A stretch of DNA of 64,000 nt. Origin: Ereboglobus sp. Its GTDB lineage: Bacteria > Verrucomicrobiota > Verrucomicrobiia > Opitutales > Opitutaceae. The position numbers and the translations under genes were made by a program. This document shows positions 20,801-26,300 of the stretch, piece after piece; positions within the stretch are counted from its first letter, which is position 1; each line of letters opens with the position of its first letter. The notes beneath the pieces are model-generated. The model did no database searches. It was not told where the DNA came from and worked only from the letters and a program-made list of their open reading frames with translations. Location: assembly GCA_029974595.1 (NCBI GenBank), contig JARKRC010000058.1, forward strand, positions 60,754 through 124,753. Direction: 5' to 3'.

Positions 20801-21871
20801 GTCGAAAAAATCGAGTTCGGCCTCACCGAATTTGAATTTGCCAGCGGCGCGACGGCGGCCTCGCAGAGCTCGCTCCCGCTCGATCCGGGTTCGTGGTATC
20901 TTTACAGCACCGGCCTCTCGCAGGCCGCCGACGCGATCATCGACACCGCCGCCTTGCTCGCCAAGGACTGGCACTACTCGCTCGACGCGCTTTACCTGCG
21001 CATGGGCGATGTGCGCTCCGAAAACCTCCGCGGCTTCGGGGAACAAGACGGCTCCTCCGGACGCGCGCCCTCCGGCAACGTCTGGGTCCGCTCGCGCGCC
21101 TACCGCCTGAATGCGACCAATCCCGAGACCGGCCGCGGCGTGCGCCAATACGCCTACGGCGCGACCGCCGGCGGCGACAAGGCTTTTGAGACCGAAACCG
21201 GTGTGAACCTCCTCGGCGGCTTCCTGGACATGGGCCGCATCGAGCGCGACTTCGGACGCAGGAGCACCGGTTCGAGCGCCAATGTCTCCGCCGGACTCTA
21301 CGGCACCGTTCTCAAGAACAACGGCTGGCACGCCGACCTGGTGCTCAAGGCCGACCGCTACCGGCACAACCTCGACGTGACCACGATCAACGGACGCCCC
21401 GTGCGCGGCCACTACAACACCAAGGCCTATGGCGCGTCGCTTGAGATCGGCCGCCGCCTCCAGCGCGCCGACGGCTGGTGGGTCGAGCCCGGCGTGCAGG
21501 CCGCCATTGCGCGCCTCTCCGGCGCGAGCTACCGCACCACGCCGGCCAACGCCGCCATCAATGTGAAAGTCGATGACACGACCGCCGCCCAGTATCGCGC
21601 CCTGCTGCGCTTTGGCCGCCGGCTCGGCGACAGCCGCTGGACGCCCTACGGCAAGGTCGCCGCCGTCCGCACCGCAGGCTCCGGCGGCACGATCACCGCC
21701 CACGACCGCCAGTTCTCCCCCGGCTTCGACGGCTGGCGGGTCGAGTTCGGCGCCGGCGCGAGCTACCGCATCAACGCCACAAGCCAGGTGTATTTGGATT
21801 ACGAATACGGCAAGGCTCCCCTCTACGAGCGCCCCTGGGCCCTCAACCTCGCCTACCGCAGATTCTGGTAA
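5804..21871 (+). CDS. Giant autotransporter / adhesin with PATR-type repeats
   Basis: This type V secretion protein has about 5355 residues. The ATG at 5804 is chosen because it begins a signal peptide (MSPAATTSPRICFASCLRIV, ending in AVRA before ESFTW); a GTG at 5762 is the longer alternative. The passenger is a long beta-helix made of autotransporter-associated strand repeats of the form GxGxLxKxGxGTLxLxGxNTYTGxT. Nearly all of it is Gly, Thr, Ala, Ser and Asn rich. From about residue 5090 there is an autotransporter beta-barrel (NVWVRSRAYRLNATN ... LNLAYRRFW) ending in aromatic residues, as outer-membrane barrels do. The second half of the passenger contains super-repeats of 1.77-1.79 kb. 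The product is expected at the cell surface, perhaps in adhesion; the ligand is unknown. Confidence 0.9.
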   Translation: MSPAATTSPRICFASCLRIVLIPILAMSSWIAAVRAESFTWSNTNGTGSSTWILPANWGGSGTYPNAVDDIAIFNTFPGGSSNRIISVLSGSSLTLGTLSFIGTSGTTITSIPNAATTISFAASGAEGAFLNYEGTNNVTIGSAINLLSDLTIQAGSDPAAPSFASTLVLGAIQGNGHQINIVSGHAPSITTFNGAISGAGTRLVKAGPGSLVFGSAGNNTFSGGLDITVGAVTTTLANVANTGIILGRGIADSGQNHLGIGDIFVANVGTTLAVNTVGAAAGKYATLAGSLLTVENGGQFILNENDYRATFAFILDSGTISGGDLSYARRGEILLNGADFIYNADGSGGSAFVNAPSLILNTGQNTTAMNVTLNGTVMQSGLGLVRKTGANALTFTAGDTGTFVADRFIVESGLGAITLNQSSLDLANGLFFTGTDATFANRLALPSGAVSFGAVDQLSAATPMDVGADVIANLILNGLDQTFSSIAIGNNARLGLWFDAATPSTLTLGDVSGAASATVNSLGSNYVSIYNYGGNPATHLADGTSSAGNVVRLTGSADLSKIWFRGYAPGAVDIGGGVLAPSGFLSTANTSSLWGGNWFDFANWTVDIPDNPGAVVTLSPFSSTVHASLQNQSATVGHIVTNNTGINQNNINTGTLVFDSGVLGTSSTISGTGNLVVRAAVRVNNDLVIAATGSSAVWTNGELQASVAFMGALEGDGDIELRGTGLALGRATPNYTGDITVYSNSRLVFYDGAYGETNAFGTGGTIFMEEGGAISGYTGRIATIDSPVAINGNFTADYVFLTHAGDVELPVDRIITMRGGSAGLSAGVSGFGEDFNLVGAGGLTANVTAGTVSLLSGSNTFGGGLTKTGGGILRTSLHSDLVMGELASGNNYLGSGGIAINAGHIVVENNSYTSDMRGTLSIGSANLYMRFAGSGSTIISGAVNINGNDAYLYFDGGNALIADTALWTTGAARSRVYFTHDLEVNTPFNGAGYVDIYSRAPFGTDSHLSSTMTGGITNVGSLVKEAGYQGTLWLDTPIHLNALSISAGSVILNGDNYILPRTGTATATTLTMLGGALQTTGGASAAAPNTNKFTTLSLTGNAGFYMAEHSALWFNGPSWTDTTLQLSLANDSGIWSHAGDKTAYDTYVYFTGTAGFGGANAWRLNNIAFTGYETGAELVVVDGTTGLWFLAPTGSQLSEWVGPGSALIDTDRLWSNAANWINGVPDSIGRIAAVRDADGLLDSNVIILDQDATIGKLLLESTGGQSFHLTSNGGHTLTFDNGADSAVLNNIGSHAATISANLNLAGDLAINQNSPIAFNLDSHITGAGGITFNGSGTLILGTTDASGTSASDYTGGFRAVGSTAVNANATGSRIIRIASDGAVFGSGSYNGTDAAGSIQSLTIGDGTPGRYYSIGAIDGTPRVIDGSVRIAGNWYYAPLPTSTADSLTIQGAAPSYVTSGTWVLGSANYIPGQNHVLNFNTDIEGPGALQISGYATKVFFNGDNALFTGGVIFGGLSESRQMTLGIGSDTALGTGTLTLAGSVENNTISLVGGDRTVGNELLVKSGAYGVTGGTLTFAHSGTSTLLGALNFVNAGTLTRFTTDHVLTGTGGVTLQNGLLRLEGAHTYTGNTQITLGGTLQVGSGSSLGSGTLSLGYISAYVPTLASWGGSAITLHNPLTFANVNVGFDGSDGELTLAASQVMDLALSHTLTIGGTVVFGDDFAFTGTGGITKRGAGTLVIRSADNDFTGGFKIATGTVSVAAAGNFTMSQYVAGESYLGAGDFAFLSGAGQRTLELVIGGSEAHFGSLALTGYNAANTSAINITDTAGVISGTHVKTYIDGDVNRSITGNSFGYLRAPGDIIKTGAATLSWSAGNLVAPNLDIRAGTLDLGSVNMIRSSTGVNTGNLGAFTLGDAHLLMSGSQTFANTTFNLEGSGTIAFAGPARLTFKNVGAWNGTLDIVNWDGSGVATSVGNGNTQFRFIDNVLSVFDHAMLSSVQFYDASSSVIYAPGAKIVPTNAGQFYEMIPVGVSTIWNGQASGNNWSLGGNWESNIMPNGVGAVATFSTTLNLAGNPVNIDVSGLTLGSLVLENNSGANYSFAGNAIAFEVSDPGGAANLLLQGNNSVSLNNSGLTLNSILVVNTEGTGTLTINAPVSGTQSLIKTGTGILALNSAAGTFSGGAFLLDGELLLGANSSGAPVTSGPLGTGTLTLHGGTLTPSGGARTIGNTYALDGSVTIGGANTLTLSGNGEILTTSTITNTGSAVLSGTLSGTATLIKGGSGELTLAAQNTHTGSVILTGGTLALTAPNAIATSTAVTIDATLTASGSQTLQNITGSGTVIDGDWLTVQSTQSTTFSGVVTGPGALEKTGTAALTLTGSNTYAGTTAVNGGELHLGDGGTTGSILAMTDATKTVTIGATGALILNRADDIELKGAITGSGTLIQRGAGELLLDGVEQKHTGGSVIENGTLKLSNGGAIGTPATQGVTDVVDIHAGAALHLGENGGNYGLVNTLKGSGTLIVDIAETSHPSENYAFSFANSGGTARAAQYGENFHGTVEMRHADYTINAQAEAFLNAGTSSLRTADGSYGVIAGTGGTARRIDGGIDFAGGIFQWEFDAANNPVALLDAASIDISAPTQFRLNVKAVLETNTSGTQGVGSLFSTVVSGADNLLLATSDTPIDGAMNWADLQYSINNGASWNALSTPARQGIGQDGAEVAKGVFNWTAYDATTPGNHELRVGYQLTRLEVFKDATLEVLLDAADPTNSYNIEITDYIHNPADGAAYTGSAGSGNVRYSDLSGAGIRVNVANSYTGTTFISGTTTLVLTNSGALGSETRHTARVSATAADAILDVNGRTAHVGGLLITDGAQIDLNGGVIKIIDNQPGQPGVTSVITGGGTVSGNNALTGSGTLETALGNLVITGSNGGLHAATRIGASATVTLQDVAALGDGAITAGGALVLDGATGTNTNAIDGAGLVSATNAANVILGGVNTAFSGTWAIAGDSALKAINADSLGSGKIEDSGTLILGGAGDYALHAGNTISGTGALVKEDANAITISHSNSFTGKTLVNDGALILTAENAIGSGDAEVTGLLELAFAGEHANNTAGSGTALVSRSTVNVTGSNAIAAWLVTGAASVTEQDNLGAGEVNLDDGALTVSSTAWNFTNALTGDGALIANIAPATGTFAFDASAAHATAFTGTVVMQGGAFQLDATSATAGAGIMNDAMLVLGPGASTLVDSGTYWLGALTFDGGLLKMRMKDATRPEGELTVGDFSAPAGSKVALDNWNKVTAGTPDGTDFFHHDNGTTFEKLVGATGSVNDVGAQFDLHDFDGVAITDATRKQIQENGGISGTATYDYGAQVLDAGTNRGLYLAYMLRELSANSSTNVTLDNAGTADAANTLTAKLTGQGGFVMAGTGVYNIGSASSDYTGTTAITSGTVALHSNNAFGQTARLALDADTGVDLQGKTQTVGSLDNEGALNFNSGTLTISGTNGNSTSNGELDGAGALVIQSSTLTVNGANTTLTASASITSAAALVLDEADGFGSGAITAGAGGKLILDGAAGTNTNAIDGAGFVSATNAANVILGGVNTAFAGTWAIAGDSALKAISADSLGSGKIEDSGTLVLGGAADYALHAGNGISGTGALVKEEANTITISHSNSFTGGSTIDSGTLILGNLAGLGAGAVVNNDGLELAAEGAFENALGGTTTAVTTVSGSGINITGNNADFAGAWNITGSGTMTAQDNLGASGTTTVDIASGGKLALTGMGGDYTFNQALTGAGGLVIANTGELNFGAATGNAFTGTVTLQSNTFDLDAANAVPLANATLEISDDNVTNVTSGTHAVANLALSSGTIQFTLGASGTAAEGIITTGTLFVSGTTVVMVDTGSFNQTLPLLQQDEMLELQLVAATAHEGESFITGSNLVDQNGAQLANATQKDIVQGGVTTASGTYDFAATAGNTGLYLSYELTALDLLAGRTTVLGGDTNLVTGGDELHALVSGSGHLEITATSAIRLNNTNNTYTGETHVTSGTLVVGNSGALGQTSLLAISDTAATDLNGKAQTIGALDNEGAFFLNGGTLTISGTTGNSASSGVLDGAGALVVQSSTLTIDGANATLTASTTINSAATVILDDLQGLGSGAITADGALVFDAATGTSANAIDGAGFVSATNTANVILGGVNTAFAGTWAIAGDSALKAISADSLGSGKIEDSGTLVLGGAADYALLAANEITGTGALVKEDANTITISHSNSYTGKTLVNDGALILTAENAIGSGDAEVTGLLELAFTGTHANNTAGTGTTLVSGNGVNITGNNADFIGAWNITGSGTMTAQDNLGASGTTTVVIASGGNLALVGMGGDYVFNQALTGAGGLVLANTGELNFGAATGNAFTGTVTLQSNTLILDAANAAPLENATLEISDDNVTDVTTGTHAVANLALNSGTIRFTLDASGTAAEGIVATGTLSLSGSTVVAIDTGSFNHTLPILQQDEPRDIELVAATAHEGATFVTGSNLVDQDGAMLTNATQKDIVQAGATTASGTYDFAATASGSGLHLGYKLVALDLLDGQTTVLDNETDFITGGDELHALVSGSGHLEISATSAIRINNADNTYTGETRVTSGTLVVGNSGALGETSLLAISDTAATDLNGKAQTIGSLDNEGTLLFNGGALTISGTTGNSASDGTLSGAGSLVIESGTLAISNANPDLDVTTTIAAGATASLKNVAGLGVTGPITADGALQLDIDDANTGVFANALSGAGLFLKTGGGTVAITTANPGFDGAASVENGRLVLEDLSALNAAPIDVSSGAALEYHAVSGALQNVLSGSGTLAIVNSGSFGIAHDNAIENTEIKTSVVHIDAVRALGPDTATIRADALSQIWIGVDGARLGHTTLDSAVFGFKPNPAAPAAGPSGIMAAPPAPSGFMQATLASLSGSGALIFNADFTDVSGLKTPGETADHLTVAGGSTGAFLVHVEPASLGIPSTDETAIPLIADAAGSAVYQLDVEKIEFGLTEFEFASGATAASQSSLPLDPGSWYLYSTGLSQAADAIIDTAALLAKDWHYSLDALYLRMGDVRSENLRGFGEQDGSSGRAPSGNVWVRSRAYRLNATNPETGRGVRQYAYGATAGGDKAFETETGVNLLGGFLDMGRIERDFGRRSTGSSANVSAGLYGTVLKNNGWHADLVLKADRYRHNLDVTTINGRPVRGHYNTKAYGASLEIGRRLQRADGWWVEPGVQAAIARLSGASYRTTPANAAINVKVDDTTAAQYRALLRFGRRLGDSRWTPYGKVAAVRTAGSGGTITAHDRQFSPGFDGWRVEFGAGASYRINATSQVYLDYEYGKAPLYERPWALNLAYRRFW
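14675..16468 (+). repeat. Autotransporter super-repeat unit A (partly diverged)
   Basis: The first about 420 bases (TNAIDGAGLVSATNAANVIL ... GSGKIEDSG ... ITISHSNSFTGK) are nearly identical to units B and C. The remainder is diverged and carries a different passenger segment. A shared anchor word (cggcgtcaacacggcc) lies at 14767, 1794 bases from its counterpart in unit B, an exact multiple of three. Confidence 0.75.
16469..18238 (+). repeat. Autotransporter super-repeat unit B
   Basis: The anchor word is at 16561. Unit B carries four modules in order: TNAIDGAG/GSGKIEDSG, GSGTMTAQDNLGASGTTTV, SNLVDQNGAQLANATQKDIV and TGGDELHALVSGSGHLEI. All four recur in the same order in unit C, 1770 bases (590 codons) later. 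Confidence 0.85.
18239..20008 (+). repeat. Autotransporter super-repeat unit C
   Basis: The anchor word is at 18331. The modules match unit B at both protein and DNA level over most of their length, with differences concentrated in short patches. The unit decays at its right edge (GPITADGALQLDIDDANTG), which looks like the start of a fourth, diverged unit. Confidence 0.8.
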
Positions 21872-21904
21872 CGCGTATCCTCCCTCGCCGCTCCGCGGGG
21901 TTTG

Positions 21905-21939
21905 CTCACCACGGAGCAACGGAGGTCACGGAGGCCGGA
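21905..21939 (+). repeat. Solo copy of the accacggag-type repeat
   Basis: The sequence starting ctcaccacggagcaacgg matches 60508-60541 (the left end of the GxxExxY cassette) at about 30 of 35 positions, including the run of three spaced cggag words and the trailing ccgga/tcgga. It lies 33 bases after the autotransporter stop and has no associated small gene. Confidence 0.7.
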
Positions 21940-21982
21940 AGGGACGAAAAGTTTAATACCAATGTCCCTTATGAAATAGATT

Positions 21983-23296
21983 TTAGGCTGGAACGCCAGA
22001 GTTTGCTTTTTCTAAAAGCCATTGGTGAATCAATCCGGAGACTTTGTCGGGCGCGGACCATTTGCGGGCGACCGCCTCGATGTGCGCCTGGAGTTTTTCA
22101 AGCGTCGGATAAAGACGGTTGCTCACGGCGGCCTTGATGAGGCCCCCAAAGCGTTCCACCGCGTTGAGTTCGGGGCTGTACGGGGGCAGTGGCAGCAAGC
22201 GTACATTGGGAGGGATGCGAGGGTCGTTTTCGGGCAGATGAAATCCGGCTTGGTCCTCTATGATCACGTGGAGGCTTTTGGGGTCCGAATCGGCTATTTG
22301 CCTGGGGAAAATCGCATGGATGTCGCGGTCGATCGCCGGGGTAAAGCATAGTTCGCAGGCAAAACTCCCGTCGACTTCAAGCGCCTCGTGCAGATAGCCC
22401 CATTTGTACCGGGTCTGATAGGGCGCGGTTACCCTTGTACCCCGTCGTGCCCATACCCGGCATATCACCGGCAGGAGTCCGTAGCGATGCTCATCAAGCA
22501 CCCATAGCCGTACGCTTTGCTCGTTGCCTGCCAAGCTCTTGAGCTTGTCCACCAGGTTCGCCTTGAAGGCTTCCATCTTCGTCTTGTTCTTCTTTGCATG
22601 GCTTTTGCGCGGCATCTTCAGCCTGCCGCCAAGGCGTCTGAGAATCTTGCGCACGCCGCTTTCGCTCAAGTTCTTGCGCGTGCGCTTGCGTATCCACGCC
22701 CGGGCATCGGAGGCCTGCCGGAACTTCCCTTCTTCCAGTCGCTTTACAAACTCCTGTCTGAGCATGCCGCGCACCACCGGCCTCGGCCCTCCTCCCCATT
22801 TGCGCTTGAGCAAACCTTCCACCCCTTCCTTCACCACGGCGTCCCGATAGGTGAAGAGCGTCTGTCTGCTCACATCGCACACTTTCATGATTTGCGCCGC
22901 CTTGAGCTCCTGCTGCCCTATCAGCCTGACCACCTGCAGGCGCTTGCGCGCCCAGGCCTCCTGCGGCTCCTTCCATGCCTGCTCGATTTGCCTCACCAGT
23001 TCCTCCCCCAATTGCCGTAGTTTGCGTCCTTTGGAGCGGCCAATGGCCTGGGCAAGCTGGCCGCCTTCGGGGTTGGCGCCGTGCGCATGGAGCTTTGATG
23101 CGGAGCTGTCGATCAAGAGATATTCCAAGTCTGTGCGCTCGCTGAGTTTTGAAAGGATGTGTTGGTAGAGACTGTTGATTTTCCATTCCCTGAAACGGCT
23201 GCAATTGGTTTGCCTCGGGCCGAAAGAGGCAGGCAAATCGCGCCAAGGCGCGCCGGTGCGCAATATCCACAGAATCGCCTTGATGCGCAGGCGCAA
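21983..23296 (-). CDS. Chimeric transposase ORF: IS5-type N-terminus fused to IS630-type transposase
   Basis: Residues 1-90 (AILWILRTGAPWRDLPASFG ... LIDSSASKLHAHG ... AIGRSKG) match the N-terminal part of IS5-group DDE transposases and break off where that family continues GLTTKIH. From residue 91 (RKLRQLGEELVRQIEQAW) the protein is an IS630-type transposase: a helix-turn-helix at about 130-150 (AAQIMKVCDVSRQTLFTYRD) and a DDE core with D268 (WVLDEHRYG), D348 (IIEDQAGFH) and E381 (PPYSPELNAVER). The first codon is TTG and the IS5 part lacks its real N-terminus. The IS630 catalytic residues look intact. I could not identify terminal inverted repeats with confidence. An IS630 insertion into an IS5 remnant is the simplest reading. 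Confidence 0.7.
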   Translation of the reverse strand: MRLRIKAILWILRTGAPWRDLPASFGPRQTNCSRFREWKINSLYQHILSKLSERTDLEYLLIDSSASKLHAHGANPEGGQLAQAIGRSKGRKLRQLGEELVRQIEQAWKEPQEAWARKRLQVVRLIGQQELKAAQIMKVCDVSRQTLFTYRDAVVKEGVEGLLKRKWGGGPRPVVRGMLRQEFVKRLEEGKFRQASDARAWIRKRTRKNLSESGVRKILRRLGGRLKMPRKSHAKKNKTKMEAFKANLVDKLKSLAGNEQSVRLWVLDEHRYGLLPVICRVWARRGTRVTAPYQTRYKWGYLHEALEVDGSFACELCFTPAIDRDIHAIFPRQIADSDPKSLHVIIEDQAGFHLPENDPRIPPNVRLLPLPPYSPELNAVERFGGLIKAAVSNRLYPTLEKLQAHIEAVARKWSAPDKVSGLIHQWLLEKANSGVPA

Positions 23297-23360
23297 ATTG
23301 GCGCAGGAACGGCGGCTTCGTTTGGTAGCTGTATCTTGGTAGTGAACTTAACGGTTAGTT

Positions 23361-26300
23361 TTATTTCCGCTGACGGTAACACCGGACCATGGTCAGCAGA
23401 CCGAGCGCACCCAAGAACAGAAGGCTGGGCGCGCCGCCTCCCTCCTTTGAGGGATCGCCGGAGAGCGACGGCTCGTGGCCGGTGACGGCCAGCACCATGC
23501 TGTCCTGGTTTTTCCCGACGGGATTGGCCGCGATGACGGAATAGGCGCCGGCATCCTTGTGTTCCGTGTATTGGATTTCATAGATCGCATTGGTGCCACT
23601 GGAAATCGGTTCACCGTCCTTATACCATTGGTAAGTGGCGCCAGGAGAAGCGCGGACAGTGCCGTCAAGCGTGGTTTTTAAACGATGCCCGACCGACAGG
23701 TTTTTGAGCGCAGTGGCGGGCACGGGGCTGGCGAGAATGGCTTGCACGCCCGCGTTGCCGGTGTCCGCCACATAGACAAATCCGTCGCCATCAATCGCGA
23801 TGCCGGCAGGCGCGTTGAGTCCGGCGGCGGCATCGATGACCGTGGCCGTCTTTTTGGAAACCGCATCGTAAACGAGCACTTTGTTACTGCCGGTGTCGGT
23901 CACATAAACAAGCCCGGCCTCATCAATCGCAATCGCGGCGGGCGCATTGAAACCGGTAATCGTGGCGACACTGCCCGTCGCGACGACGATTTCCTTGAGC
24001 GCGTTGTTCCCCGTGTCGGCGACATAAAGCTTGCCCGTCGCCTCGTTGAGCGCGAGGCCGCCGGGTGCGTTGAGTCCCGCGCCGACCAGCGTGGTGACCT
24101 CGCGATCGGGGGAGATTTTCTTGATGGTGTTGCCGCTGGAAACATACACGTTGCCCTGTGCGTCAACGGCTATGCCGTGGATGGCATCGAGGGTCAGAGG
24201 AGGCGTGACCACGGTACCGTCGGCGAGCACCCTTGCTATTTTGCCGTCGCTGCCGGCGGCATAAAGTATCTCCGAGGTGCCGGAACTGGCCGTGACACAG
24301 GTCGCTTGGGGCAAGGTGGCGAACACCGAGACGGGGATGGTCTGCGACAGTTTCTTGATGACACCGCCGTCCAATACGAAGAGCGCGCCTTCCTTGTCGC
24401 ACGCGATGGAGGTCGGGGCGTTCAAGTTTGTGGTGTCCACGCCGGCCATTTCGGTGCTTGCGTCTATGGTGATGGTGAGTTGCGCCTGCGCAGTGCCGAC
24501 AGCGTTTGTCGCGAAGAGCTTGACGATGAACTTGCCGCTTATGGTCGGCGAGCCGGTGATCGCGCCGGTCGCCGTGTCAATGGCCAGTCCTTCGGGCAGG
24601 CCCTCCGCGGCGTAGCCGGAGGGGAGGTGGTTTGCGCCAATCTGATACGAAAACGGCGAGCCCAAGGCGCCGGACGCGGAGACCGCGCCGGAAATCTCGG
24701 GCACGTAACGCAACGGATGGACAGTGAGCGCCAGCGTGGCGCTGCCGGTGCCCTTGCGATTGGTCGCGGTCAAGGTGACGTTATAAGCGCCAGTGACAGT
24801 AGGTATGCCGGCGATTTTATTGGCGCCGGAATCAAAGGACAGCCCGGCGGGCAGCGGCGAGGCGGTCAATTCCTCGGGCTGCTGGCTTGCCGTCAGCGTG
24901 TAGAGAAACGGCTCGCCGGCCCACGCCTCGGCGGTGGTGGCGCTGGTGATGGCTGGCGGCAGCAGTTCCGTGGCGATTTCGAGCACGAGGGTGGCCGTGG
25001 CGGTGCCGTTGGCGTTGGTGGCGGAGATGGTGACGTTGAAGGTGCCCGACTCCGTTATCGTGCCGGTGATTGCGCCGGTCGTCGTGTTCACGGTCAATCC
25101 GGCGGGCAGCCCGGTCGCGCCAAAACTGGCGGGCGAATAGCTGGCGGTAATTTGGTAAGTGAACGGTTCGCCGGCGGCATCGGCCTTGGTCAGCGCGCTG
25201 GTGATGACGGGTTTTTTGGCCTCGCCGACGACCGGGTGGCTGGGCGCGCTCTCACCGGTGGCGTCCAATGATGCAACCGTGTAAAAGTAGGCGGTGTCGC
25301 CAGTGGCAGTCGTGTCGCTGTAAGTGGTTGCGGCAATACCTGCCGCGAGATCGGTCCATGGGCCGCCCGGCGTCGGCGCGCGACGAATTGTGTAGCTACT
25401 GGCTCCGTCAATGGCGGCCCAGGACAGGGTGATCGGACGTTCGTCATTTGTGGCCACCAGGCCGGAGGGCGGACGGAATTTCACCAACGTGAAGCGGATG
25501 GCGTCGGCGAACACTCCGCCGATGGTGGTAGGTTCGTGCTTGAGGGTGACGGAGCCGGATGTCCCCAGCGCGAAATTGTACGTGCCGAGCAGCATCCATG
25601 TGGCGCTGTTTCTCTGTTGATTGTAGCCACCATTGTTTTTCTGCTGGTTTTGGGCGGCGGGAGGATGAGTGCCATCGGCATCGGTCACCTCGATTTTCAC
25701 GTTTGCGCAACGGTTGCTGTTCGCGACCCAGCATGTATAGACGTCATACTTGCCGGCAATGGCGATATTGGGGATGTATGCAGCGCTCGTCGCATTCACA
25801 GTATCGTCATAATGCACGTCAATTCCGTAAAAGCCAGGTTCGTTGGCCAGGCCAAATGCCTTCCCCGTAGAGGTTTTCCAGGTGCCGACAAATGTAGCGC
25901 CGCGGTTGTCGATGATTGACTTGAACGATACTCCGGAAACAGGCGCGGAAGGCTCGCTTTCGCCGCCGCCGGCGACAGCGGTGACTTTATAATAAAGAGG
26001 GACCCCATCGGTGACAGCGGTATCCTTGTATTCGGTTGCGGTGAGCCCGGTCGCGATGGCGGTAAATGAGCCCGTGGCGGAATCGGAACGCCAGACGGTG
26101 TAGGAATCCGCCTCGGCCACTGGCGCCCACTTTACCTGTATATTCGGCACCCACGGGTTCTCTAGCTTCGACGTTGCGTCAACCGGCGGCTCGGGCATGA
26201 GCGACGTCGTGCGCACCCCGGCGGGCATGGATGCCGCGCCGCCTAAAGTCGTGACGCTGAGGCGCACGATGGTAACGCGGTCGGTGACACTCACATTGAG

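Noticed and set aside
8960..21919. Very long minus-strand open frames (about 2389 and 1929 codons) opposite the autotransporter gene
   Set aside because: They mirror the repetitive GC-rich codons (Gly, Ala, Thr, Asn) of the plus-strand gene, whose reverse complement rarely forms stops in that frame. The predicted proteins are low-complexity Arg/Ala/Gly/Asp/Val strings without signal peptides or domains.
21960..23350. Terminal inverted repeats for the IS630-type element
   Set aside because: The best match between the ends (taccaa words near 21956 and 23335) is only six bases, too short to claim.
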